Below are positions 7,619 to 15,603 of a stretch of 26,992 bases of DNA, in pieces. The translations under genes were made by a program, and so were the position numbers. The notes below the pieces were generated by a model. The model searched no databases. It was not told the origin of the DNA and worked only from the letters and a program-made list of their open reading frames with translations. Positions within the stretch are counted from its first letter, which is position 1; every line of letters begins with the position of its first letter. The DNA comes from an uncultured Clostridia bacterium (GTDB lineage: Bacteria; Bacillota; Clostridia; UBA1381), in NCBI GenBank assembly GCA_934487205.1, contig CAKSRS010000038.1, positions 1 to 26,992 on the forward strand. Reading direction: 5' to 3'.

Positions 7619-9301
7619 ATGCATAAAAAAAGAATAAAAGCAGCGGCGCTGTGTGCGGCTGCAGTAATGTTTACTCAGCAGACGGCTTTTTGCGCCGCTG
7701 TGCTGAAGTATGATTATGATAACGGCAGAATCATTGTGTCGGGACAGGAAACGGGCAAAAAAAGAGTAAGTGTACAGGTTGTTAACTCAAATGCCGATTT
7801 AACCGATGAAAATACAGGCGCATATGATGATTATTTTGCTTATGTCGGTTATGCCGATTGCGACGAAAACGGAAACTATGTAATAAACATCAAGCCGGGC
7901 GATACCGGTGCGGGTGAGACGGCATATAAGCTGAGGATAAACGGCAATGAATATGAAAAAGATTTTTCTTTTACCGACAGCGGCAAAGTAAATGAGATTT
8001 TAAACGCGGTCAACAGCGCGTCCGATGCGGCGGTGCTGGCGGAGAAATTAAAGGAATACAGCCGTCTTTTGGGACTTAATACATATGTTTTGTTTGATAA
8101 CGTTACAGCCGCGGATAAGCTGCAGCTTGCGAAAAAGCTGATTGACGGCGCAGATGTGAATTGTACGCAGTTTGCCGATACCGTAAACGGCGTCATGCTG
8201 CCGGCAGCGCTGCGAAATGCGGCAAGTGAGAGCGATTTCGGCGCTATACTCAAAGATTATGCGGATTTACTTCCGATAGATTATGAAATTCCGTATTATA
8301 AATCACTCAGTAATACCTCAAAACAATGGGTTGTCGGCAGAATGTATGCCGAAAAGGGCAGAGCGGCAAGCCTTGATGATGTAAAACGGCTTTATGAAGA
8401 AGGCGTTGTTCTGGAGGCTGTCGGCAGCGTGGGGCAGAAATCACAGGTCGGCGAAATTATCGATTATTTCAATCACTTGTTTACAAAGTATAGTGCATAT
8501 AATGCACTTGGCAGCGACAAAAAGACCGCGATATGGGAAAGCGCCATAGACGCGGATAAATCGACTTTTGCCGCATTTGAAAACCTGTTTAATCAATGGG
8601 TTGTAAGCGGCGTACCGACTCCCACACCCAATCCCGGCGGAAGCGGCGGCTCAGGCAGCGGCTCAGGCAGTGGTTCGGGTGGCGGCTCATGGAGCGGCGG
8701 CGGGACAAATTCCGGCGGAGTTTTCCCGGTGGCGGAGGTAAAACAGCCGTTTACCGATATTGCGTCTGCCGCATGGGCAAGCGACAGTATAGCGGCGCTG
8801 TATGAACGTAAAATTGTTTCAGGTACGGGCGAAGGTAAGTTTTCGCCGCAAAACAGCGTAAAAAGAGAGGAATTTGTGCGTATGATAAGTCTTGCGCTGA
8901 AACTTGATGAATCAGCCGCGGATAAAGGTTTTGCCGATGCGGAAAATGGTGCCTGGTACACACCGTGCATTAATGCCGCGGCGGATGCGGGTATTATCAG
9001 CGGAATAAGCGAGAACATGTTTGGCGTTGGAATGAATATTTCGCGCCAGGATATGGCTGTGATTGTGGCAAAGTGTCTTGAATATGCGCAATATTCGCTG
9101 CCGGACGGCAAATCAGCAGAATTTTCCGATGCAGAAGATATAAGCGATTACGCAAAAAACGCGGTTGCGCAGCTGACAGCTTTGGGGGTTCTGAGCGGTT
9201 TTGAAGACAGCACGTTCCGCCCGAAAGAGTATGTGTCGCGCGCACAGGCGGCGGTTGTTGTTTATAGATTAATACTGTTAACGGAAGGCAAGAGGTGGTA
9301 A
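7619..9301 (+). CDS. Secreted protein with three SLH domains (cell-surface anchor)
   Basis: A 560-residue exported protein with a ribosome binding site (TGGAGG) before the ATG and a signal peptide of about 25 residues (..TAFCA). After it comes a beta-rich segment (about 27-115) and a helical segment (about 120-330) that I do not recognise. A Gly/Ser linker follows (about 340-367), and then three S-layer homology domains from about residue 378 to the end. Each SLH repeat shows the F-x-D-..-W/Y opening and a later G-..-F-x-P or equivalent block; the third ends FRPKEYVSRAQAAVVV. SLH domains bind secondary cell-wall polymers, so this protein is held on the cell surface. It may simply be a surface protein or may hold partners. 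It is the first of six exported proteins in a row and follows the binding protein by 26 bases. Confidence 0.88.
   Translation: MHKKRIKAAALCAAAVMFTQQTAFCAAVLKYDYDNGRIIVSGQETGKKRVSVQVVNSNADLTDENTGAYDDYFAYVGYADCDENGNYVINIKPGDTGAGETAYKLRINGNEYEKDFSFTDSGKVNEILNAVNSASDAAVLAEKLKEYSRLLGLNTYVLFDNVTAADKLQLAKKLIDGADVNCTQFADTVNGVMLPAALRNAASESDFGAILKDYADLLPIDYEIPYYKSLSNTSKQWVVGRMYAEKGRAASLDDVKRLYEEGVVLEAVGSVGQKSQVGEIIDYFNHLFTKYSAYNALGSDKKTAIWESAIDADKSTFAAFENLFNQWVVSGVPTPTPNPGGSGGSGSGSGSGSGGGSWSGGGTNSGGVFPVAEVKQPFTDIASAAWASDSIAALYERKIVSGTGEGKFSPQNSVKREEFVRMISLALKLDESAADKGFADAENGAWYTPCINAAADAGIISGISENMFGVGMNISRQDMAVIVAKCLEYAQYSLPDGKSAEFSDAEDISDYAKNAVAQLTALGVLSGFEDSTFRPKEYVSRAQAAVVVYRLILLTEGKRW
8636..8719 (+). 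repeat. Gly/Ser-rich linker-coding repeat
   Basis: Short degenerate repeats built on GGC-TCA-GGC-AGC encode a flexible Gly/Ser chain, with one Trp, between the helical region and the SLH domains of the surface protein. Such linkers give the anchored N-terminal part reach above the cell wall. The repeat is prone to length change by slippage. Confidence 0.75.
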
Positions 9302-9307
9302 ATGAAT

Positions 9308-11698
9308 ATGCAAAAGAAACTAATGTCGGTGCTGCTGACGGCGCTTATGATTTTTTCACAGCTGACGGCATTTGCTGCCGAAGGTACGGCACAAGAGCCG
9401 GACTTAAATAAAATTGCTCTTATAGAGGCGCTCGGCATGATTGATGATTACGAATCCATGCCCAATGAGGTCGGTGCGGAAGAATTTAAAAAGGCATTTG
9501 CGCCGATTCTTGACGGTACCGATGAAAATACGTATAAAACAGCAACATATGAAAATGCATTGCGGCTTTTGGTAAATGCATGCGGCTACAAATTCATGGC
9601 GGAGGGCGGAAAAAGCTATCGTCAGATTGCTGCGGAAACAGGACTGTTAAAGGGAACAACGGCAGCCGCGGTACTTGATAAGCAGACATTTTGCCGCTTG
9701 CTGATTAACGCGCTTGATGTTCCGTACCCCGAAATGACGGTTACGGGCGGAAAAGTCGGGTATAAAGTGAATGAAAATGACACGCTGCTTTCGGTGCGGT
9801 TTGATACGTATGAGGCATCGGGACTTGTGACGGGGAACTGCATCACAAGGCTGGACAGTACGGCGGCGGTTCCTGTCGGGTATGTGGAAATCGGCGGCAG
9901 AAAATTGAAGGACGTAACAGGCTGCGGGCGGGATTTGCTCGGTCAAAGGGTTAAATTTTATTACCGCGAAACAGATGATGATACCGAACTTTTAACCGCG
10001 TATGCCGAACATAACTGCAGCGTTACGGCAATTAAGGCTAAGGATATTTTAGGGTATGAAAAAAACGCATACAGATATAAGGAAAACGGAAGAACGAAAC
10101 GCTTTGATGTGTCGAATAAAGCAAGCATAATTTATAACGGTCAATCGGATAACGGATTGCCGTCCGATAAATTTATTCCGAAGATGGGCGAAGTAATTTT
10201 AATTGATAACGATGGTAACGGAACGGCAGATGTGCTGCTTGTTTATGAGTACACAGCATGGCTGGTGAGCGACATAAACGTTCCGTCAAGCCTGTTGATG
10301 TTAAAAAACACAAAGGACGAGCAGACGCGAAAGCTTAATCTTGCGGATTTGGAAAACGGCAGAGAATATGAACTGATTTATCACGGTGCAAATGCCGCGC
10401 TTGATACTTTGCGCAAGGACAGCGTGCTGACTGTTTATGAAAGCCGCACAAATTATATGCTGATTTATGTTTGTGATAAGTCCGTTTCGGGCGTATTGGA
10501 GAGAGTTGACGCGGACGAAATGACGGCAGTCATAGACGGAATGGAATATGATATTGCGGACGCGAGCAAATTTTCGGAACATATTTCCCAAGACGGCAAG
10601 TATTATCTTGATTCGGCAGGGATAATTGTGTGGGGGAATTTTTACGGACGCGATGAATACGGGTATCTCATAAATGCGTGGCAGTCGGAAGATTTGCCGG
10701 AAGGGTGCCCGGTGCTTAAACTGCTTTGTAGCGACGGCGAAATCCGCAAATACGATTGCAGGGAAAAGTTTTACTTAAACGATAATAAAGTTTATCCCGG
10801 CACGGATATTACCGAATTGTGGAATTACGCGGCATCACGTGATGCAAATGCAAAGCCTGTCATGTACCGATTGGGAAACGACGATAAAGTTACGCATATC
10901 TACACGGCAAAATCGGGCGGCGATGACAACACTTTCCGTATAAGCCATGAATATCAGACGCGCTGGTATAACGGCTCGCTGTGTGCATTTATGGACACGC
11001 GCGGAACGCTTGATTTTCCGCAGCCGATGAACGTGGATAAAGAAACGGTGATTTTCTATGTGCCGGACGATGTAACCGATGAGGATAATTACGGTGTCGG
11101 GAATATGTCCGAGCTTATATGGGATCAGCTTGCAAAATCCACGGGTTACCGTGCAACCAAAACGCACGCAACCGATTTAATTGTGATAAAAGGCAATGAC
11201 TCCCGTTTTGAAAGTACTCTCTTGATAGAAAAAATCAGCAGAACAATAAATGATGATAATGAACCTGTCATGGCGATACGTGGACTTGTCAACGGATATG
11301 AAGTACAGACGCTTACGGCGGCACCCGAAAAAGATGTAAGAGGTTTGCGCAGCGGAGATTTTATATTATGGTATAAAAACCGATTGGGACAGCTGGCAGA
11401 CTATAAAAAGTGCTTTGATGCCGCGGCGGACCGCGGATTAATCCCCACAAGCGGTGGGAATGAGGAGAGAACCGTTTACGGCGAAGTGACCGAGATGGAA
11501 AGCGGCATTGCGGTAATAAACGGTGATAACGGCGTTAAGTATGAGTACAATATTCAGGATTGCAGCGTGATATATGAGTTCTCGCGCTTTAATAAAAAAG
11601 CAACAAAAATGACGCTCGGCGATATTCATATAGGCGATAAAATTTATATGCGAATGAATCAAGAACGTATAAGGATGATTGTGATTTACAGAGACTAA
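9308..11698 (+). CDS. Exported protein of unknown function (796 aa)
   Basis: An exported protein with a typical signal peptide (cleavage likely after LTAFA, near residue 24). The ATG at 9308 is preferred to the one at 9302 because it lies nine bases from AGAGGTGG (9291-9298); the upper ATG would be only three bases away. I do not recognise the family. The first 140 mature residues hold two stretches that look like degenerate SLH repeats (around IALIEALGMIDDYESMP and around AAETGLLKGTTAAAVLDK), but they lack the full consensus. The rest appears beta-rich, with several recurring units of the type V-x-x-V-D-..-I-D-G-x-x-Y-D-I, which suggests small repeated beta-domains. No catalytic motif is visible. 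It is co-transcribed with the SLH protein (start within a few bases of its stop) and may be a surface scaffold or binding protein. Confidence 0.75.
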   Translation: MQKKLMSVLLTALMIFSQLTAFAAEGTAQEPDLNKIALIEALGMIDDYESMPNEVGAEEFKKAFAPILDGTDENTYKTATYENALRLLVNACGYKFMAEGGKSYRQIAAETGLLKGTTAAAVLDKQTFCRLLINALDVPYPEMTVTGGKVGYKVNENDTLLSVRFDTYEASGLVTGNCITRLDSTAAVPVGYVEIGGRKLKDVTGCGRDLLGQRVKFYYRETDDDTELLTAYAEHNCSVTAIKAKDILGYEKNAYRYKENGRTKRFDVSNKASIIYNGQSDNGLPSDKFIPKMGEVILIDNDGNGTADVLLVYEYTAWLVSDINVPSSLLMLKNTKDEQTRKLNLADLENGREYELIYHGANAALDTLRKDSVLTVYESRTNYMLIYVCDKSVSGVLERVDADEMTAVIDGMEYDIADASKFSEHISQDGKYYLDSAGIIVWGNFYGRDEYGYLINAWQSEDLPEGCPVLKLLCSDGEIRKYDCREKFYLNDNKVYPGTDITELWNYAASRDANAKPVMYRLGNDDKVTHIYTAKSGGDDNTFRISHEYQTRWYNGSLCAFMDTRGTLDFPQPMNVDKETVIFYVPDDVTDEDNYGVGNMSELIWDQLAKSTGYRATKTHATDLIVIKGNDSRFESTLLIEKISRTINDDNEPVMAIRGLVNGYEVQTLTAAPEKDVRGLRSGDFILWYKNRLGQLADYKKCFDAAADRGLIPTSGGNEERTVYGEVTEMESGIAVINGDNGVKYEYNIQDCSVIYEFSRFNKKATKMTLGDIHIGDKIYMRMNQERIRMIVIYRD

Positions 11699-11732
11699 AA
11701 AGTCTTTGGCAAAGAAAGGAAGGAGAATATTT

Positions 11733-13499
11733 ATGTTAAAAACAAAACTATTTAAAACCCTCGGCTCGGTTATAACGGCGGCAGCTTTGCTTATTTCATC
11801 ACAGGCTCTCGTATTTGCCGAAACGGAAAATGAGGATACGTTCGAGTATCCGTCCCTTGCGGCATCATGGGATTTTTCGACTAATACCAATAACGGATTT
11901 AGGACAGAGAATTCATACAGTCATACACCAAGCACACTTACCGTGGAGAATGGTGAGGGTAAAATGAATTGGTATGATGAAATATATACTGATAAAGACT
12001 ATCAGGATTTTGTTCTGGAATTTGATTATAGAATTACCCCCAATAAACCCGAGACGGAGAGACGCCTTAATGTTCATTTTGGTGTGGCGGACGGTGCAAA
12101 TTCAAATTATATGTATACTGATTTTACGACAGACGGCGACCGTACACACATCATTGTAGACGGCGCGGATTGGGGATATTTCAGGGATGTGGATTACAAA
12201 TTTAAGGCAAATACGATGTATAGTTTTCGATATGCCGTTAAGAAAAACAGCGTGCGTGTGTGGGCAAAAGCGGCAGATGAAATAAAATACACCTACCTTG
12301 GTGAGGAAACAAGAGTAAACATAGGACGGGGAAAAATCAAATTAGACAGTAAAGACTGGGGATATATCAAAAATCTGAAAGTTTATGCAGATGCAGTTAA
12401 AGTTTCCGTGGCGGACGGTGAGACGGTTTCGTCTGAACTTGCAAACATTACCGTAACGCTGCCCCACGAAACAGCCGTAAACAATTCGCAGATTAAACTG
12501 ACGCAAAACGGTAACAAAGTAGGCTACACTTTTGCACAAAGCGGAAAGACGCTGACAATTACACCGATTTTGAAACCCAACAAAACATATGTGCTGTGGC
12601 TGTCGGAAGATATTGCGGACGAAACAGGCGGCGTCAGCATCACATTTAACACCATGCCGGCAGTTTCGGCATCATGGGATTTCACGAATAATACAAATAA
12701 CGGATTTAAAAATAAAAGCACATATAATAATAACGAATATCCTTTGACGGCAGTAAACGGTGAAGGAAAACTTAAATGGGACGATTTAGTATTTACCGAA
12801 AAGGATTATGATAAATCAATTATAGAGTTTGATTACAGAATTGAACCGGAAAAACCGGCGTCTGAAAGTTCGTTGTGGGTATATTTCGGCATGGCAGACG
12901 GTGCAAATGACTCCAAAAATCATATAAGAATTAATTTTTTGACAAACGAAAGAACAGACATTGACGGAATTGCCCGCATAATTGTAGATGGTGCCGATTG
13001 GGGTCACTTCAGTAGTGTTGATTATAAGTTTAAATCAAATACGTTATATAGTTTCAGATTCGAAGTAAGCGCTAACAGCGTAAAGATATGGGCAAAAGCG
13101 AATGATGAATCCGCATATACATATCTTGGGGAAGAAAAAAGGGTAAACATAGACAGCGGCAGGATTGGTATTCACAGCAATGAATACGGTTACATTAAAA
13201 ATCTGAAAGTATATGGTTATGATTCTGAAAATTATGACTATGTAATCAAAAATGCGGCGTACGACCCGCAAAGCAAAAAGTTTACGGCGGATATAACGGC
13301 ATTGTCTGATACGGCGCCGGATGCAAAGGCTACGGTTGCGTCATACTCGGAAAACGGATTAAAAGACGTGAAAATCGTAGATTTACCTGCAAATGAAAAG
13401 GTAGACCTGACACTTGATGAGGGCAGTGAATATAAGGTAATTGTGCTTAACAATTTCGGGGATTTGGAGCCTGTGGCAGAGTGCATAACGTTCAATTAA
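11733..13499 (+). CDS. Secreted protein with two duplicated jelly-roll modules
   Basis: A 588-residue exported protein with a signal peptide (about 1-28, ..LVFA). The ATG at 11733 has AGGAAGGAGA seven bases upstream; a TTG at 11706 is in frame but has no ribosome binding site. Layout: jelly-roll module 1 (about 45-218), an Ig-like domain of the bacterial SbsA/Big_5 type (about 220-308), jelly-roll module 2 (about 314-494) and a C-terminal beta-domain (about 497-588). The two jelly-roll modules are plainly duplicates: both begin SWDF, hold EFDYRI, IIVDGADWG, VDYKFK, YTYLGEE and end GYIKNLKVY. The fold is inferred from resemblance to concanavalin-like/DUF1080 domains. No catalytic residues are evident, so sugar binding or a structural role is more likely than catalysis. 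Confidence 0.75.
   Translation: MLKTKLFKTLGSVITAAALLISSQALVFAETENEDTFEYPSLAASWDFSTNTNNGFRTENSYSHTPSTLTVENGEGKMNWYDEIYTDKDYQDFVLEFDYRITPNKPETERRLNVHFGVADGANSNYMYTDFTTDGDRTHIIVDGADWGYFRDVDYKFKANTMYSFRYAVKKNSVRVWAKAADEIKYTYLGEETRVNIGRGKIKLDSKDWGYIKNLKVYADAVKVSVADGETVSSELANITVTLPHETAVNNSQIKLTQNGNKVGYTFAQSGKTLTITPILKPNKTYVLWLSEDIADETGGVSITFNTMPAVSASWDFTNNTNNGFKNKSTYNNNEYPLTAVNGEGKLKWDDLVFTEKDYDKSIIEFDYRIEPEKPASESSLWVYFGMADGANDSKNHIRINFLTNERTDIDGIARIIVDGADWGHFSSVDYKFKSNTLYSFRFEVSANSVKIWAKANDESAYTYLGEEKRVNIDSGRIGIHSNEYGYIKNLKVYGYDSENYDYVIKNAAYDPQSKKFTADITALSDTAPDAKATVASYSENGLKDVKIVDLPANEKVDLTLDEGSEYKVIVLNNFGDLEPVAECITFN
11865..12386 (+). repeat. Jelly-roll module, copy 1 of a tandem duplication
   Basis: This segment codes for a unit from SWDF to LKVY that recurs at 12672-13214 in the same gene and at 13665-14168 in the next gene. 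Shared landmarks are NNGF, NGEG, EFDYRI, ADGAN, DGADWG, VDYKFKANT, YTYLGEE and GYIKNLKVY. Similarity is visible in the DNA at the borders (ATCATGGGATTT) but codons have diverged, so the duplication is not recent. Confidence 0.8.
12672..13214 (+). repeat. Jelly-roll module, copy 2 of a tandem duplication
   Basis: The second copy inside the same gene. It keeps SWDF, NNTNNGF, NGEG, EFDYRI, FGMADGAN, IIVDGADWG, VDYKFK, YTYLGEE, RVNI and GYIKNLKVYG, and carries a few extra residues between the ADGAN and IIVDGADWG blocks compared with copy 1. Confidence 0.8.
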
Positions 13500-13521
13500 T
13501 CACTTGAAAAATTTACACGCT

Positions 13522-13545
13522 TTTCCGGCGGCTTGCCGCCGGAAA
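13522..13545 (+). other. Strong GC-rich intercistronic hairpin
   Basis: An 11-bp perfect stem, TTTCCGGCGGC (13522-13532) against GCCGCCGGAAA (13535-13545), with TT at the tip, lies between two secreted-protein genes. It ends just nine bases before the GAAGGAG ribosome binding site of the next gene. No T-run follows on either strand, so it is not a standard terminator. It could mark an mRNA processing or stabilising site that sets the ratio of the two products, or be a small repetitive element. Confidence 0.6.
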
Positions 13546-13565
13546 GATTTGGCGAAGGAGTAAAC

Positions 13566-15602
13566 ATGAAAAACAAAATTTTAAGTATATTGCTGACGTT
13601 CATTATGATTATGCCCTCGGCAGTTTTTGCCGAGAGCAACGCCGATGATTGGGAACTTTCGGCGTCGTGGGATTTTGCGGAAAATATAAATAACGGGTTT
13701 ACCGTCAACAGGATGGTAAGCACCGTCAACGGCGAAGGCGAGCTGCATTGGGATCACAACATAAGTACCGCAAAAAAGTATAAAAAAGCCAAACTGGAAT
13801 TTGATTTCAGGATGCAGCCGTTTAAGACATCTGAAAGAAGGCTTATGGTGAATTTCGGCGAAGAATCTGCAATCGGCGGCGCAAATTTCAGCTATACGGA
13901 TTTTACCTCGGAAGGTTCTGAAGCACATTTTGTGGGCGAAGGCAGCGGCGACGGCTTTTTTACCGGCGGAACGGCGTTCGTTTTTGCGGAAAATACCGAC
14001 TACAGTATCCGTTACATAGTTTCGGAAAATGAAGTAGAGCTTTATGCCAAAACAGCAAATGAGGAGGATTACACATTTGTCGGGAAAAGAACCGGACTTA
14101 ACATCGGCGAGGGAAAAATAAAAATCCACAGCCATGATTTCGGTTATATAAAAAATCTGAAAGTGTACGGCGTCCCGGAGCTTTCCGCGTGGCTGACATG
14201 CGGCGATAACGGTTATATTGATGCCGGCGGCAGTGTTGAGTTGGAGTTTTCCCGCGCTGTAGATGCATCTGATGTGCGGGAAAAAACAGAAGTAATACAT
14301 GACGGTATAAAAATTCCGTTTTCTGTTACCGCCGACGGGAATATCTGCAAAATTGTGCCGAACGACGGATTTTTGCCGCAAAGGAAATACAATGTTATTG
14401 TAAAGGCGGGACTTGCATCGGGGGATATAACCCTTCCTCAGAATGCGGAGTTTACGGTCAATACAAAGCCGGCATTAACCATTGCCGAAGATTTTGGCGA
14501 TAACGTCATGGAAGATTTCACCAAGGAATATGCGTCGGCAGAGGACGGCAGATTGAAAATAGATAACTGGGGCAATATCAAAACTGCCGCACCGCTTTCG
14601 GAATACATAACGGAATTTGATTATATTCAGGAAAATACCGACGGCAGCGGAAGAATAATGATTTATCCGCGTGCGGGCGTCAATAATTTTTCGTATATTG
14701 ATATTAATGACACGGCGCTGGTGCATATTGTGGACGAAAACGGTGACGGCGCGTCAGATTCCGGAATGGTTTTCAGCGGCAAAACTTTATACAAATTCCG
14801 CATGATAGTCACTAAAACGCTTTACAAAATTTATGCCGCAAGGGACGGCGGGGAGTATGTTAAACTGGCGGAAAATTCTATAAACCCGGGCGAGGGCATA
14901 ATGCAGATAACGAGCGGCGGCAGTGCATATCTTGACAATCTGCGGATTTATAGATATGATAACAGTGTGCAGACCGCGCCGAAGGAAATCCTTGCGCGCG
15001 CGGGCAGTAATTTTGACTTATGCTTTGCGTCGGATATGGACGCATCGACAGTGAATACAGAAAATATTAAGTTTTCGGACGGAACGAAGGAATTTGGAAT
15101 TACGATAACAAAAAAATCGTCCGACACATTTACGGTAACACTTGATGAGTGGCTCTCGTACGGTGCGGAATACAAGCTGACCGTTTCGGAAGATGTAAAA
15201 AGCGTTTTCGGAACGTCGCCCGATGAGGGTTACGCGGTTACGGTTAAAACGGTGACAGCACCGAATGTTGTTTCTGTTGAAAATGTAAAATTTGACGGCG
15301 GAGATTTTTCGGGCAGCATTTCGGCGGGCATGCACAGCATAACACTTGATGCGGCGTATAATCTCACAGACGGAGACGTAAACGCCGTATGCGCATGCGT
15401 TGTTTATGACGAAGATGAAACCGGGTCGAAAAAAGTAATTTCAAAGTGGCGGAAAATTAATCTTTCGGCGCAGTCACCGCTGGAAAATCTGACGTTTGAT
15501 TTAACGGTGCCGACGGTAAGCTCACCGAAAATAAGAATTTTTATATGGGACGATATAAAGTCTGCCGCATTTACGGCAGAACCGATAACTATGGGTGATT
15601 GA
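13566..15602 (+). CDS. Secreted multi-module beta protein with jelly-roll and Ig-like domains
   Basis: A 678-residue exported protein; ATG at 13566 follows GAAGGAG (13554-13560) by five bases, and the signal peptide ends near ..SAVFA. Layout: a jelly-roll module (about 34-201) clearly homologous to the two in the preceding gene (SWDF, NNGF, NGEG, EFDFR, GYIKNLKVYG); an Ig-like domain (about 204-298); a second, much diverged jelly-roll (about 303-463); another Ig-like domain (about 468-562); and a C-terminal beta-domain (about 565-678) ending in a K-I-R-I-F-I-W-D-D type motif common at the ends of secreted clostridial carbohydrate-active proteins. No catalytic signature is visible. Its stop overlaps the ribosome binding region of the next gene, so translation is coupled. 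A glycan-binding or structural role is inferred from its domains. Confidence 0.75.
   Translation: MKNKILSILLTFIMIMPSAVFAESNADDWELSASWDFAENINNGFTVNRMVSTVNGEGELHWDHNISTAKKYKKAKLEFDFRMQPFKTSERRLMVNFGEESAIGGANFSYTDFTSEGSEAHFVGEGSGDGFFTGGTAFVFAENTDYSIRYIVSENEVELYAKTANEEDYTFVGKRTGLNIGEGKIKIHSHDFGYIKNLKVYGVPELSAWLTCGDNGYIDAGGSVELEFSRAVDASDVREKTEVIHDGIKIPFSVTADGNICKIVPNDGFLPQRKYNVIVKAGLASGDITLPQNAEFTVNTKPALTIAEDFGDNVMEDFTKEYASAEDGRLKIDNWGNIKTAAPLSEYITEFDYIQENTDGSGRIMIYPRAGVNNFSYIDINDTALVHIVDENGDGASDSGMVFSGKTLYKFRMIVTKTLYKIYAARDGGEYVKLAENSINPGEGIMQITSGGSAYLDNLRIYRYDNSVQTAPKEILARAGSNFDLCFASDMDASTVNTENIKFSDGTKEFGITITKKSSDTFTVTLDEWLSYGAEYKLTVSEDVKSVFGTSPDEGYAVTVKTVTAPNVVSVENVKFDGGDFSGSISAGMHSITLDAAYNLTDGDVNAVCACVVYDEDETGSKKVISKWRKINLSAQSPLENLTFDLTVPTVSSPKIRIFIWDDIKSAAFTAEPITMGD
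13665..14168 (+). repeat. Jelly-roll module, third close copy
   Basis: Homologous to the two modules in the preceding gene, with SWDF, NNGF, NGEG, EFDFR, TDFTSEG, YTFVG, GYIKNLKVYG. It is shorter and more diverged in the centre, where IIVDGADWG is replaced by sequence around HFVGEGSGDGFF. Confidence 0.7.
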
Positions 15603-15603
15603 A

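Noticed and set aside
8593..9111. Long minus-strand open frame opposite the SLH region
   Set aside because: It is Pro/Ser-rich because it is antisense to the Gly/Ser linker and SLH codons; no ribosome binding site and no protein-like composition.
11692..11705. AGACT-AAAA-AGTCT mini-hairpin after the 796-residue protein gene, as a terminator
   Set aside because: The stem is five base pairs and is followed by only two T; the next ribosome binding site is close, so read-through is likely.
13581..14381. A 266-codon minus-strand open frame over the jelly-roll gene
   Set aside because: It is fully antisense to a gene with a signal peptide, ribosome binding site and recognisable modules, and it has odd Cys/Phe/Arg-rich composition.
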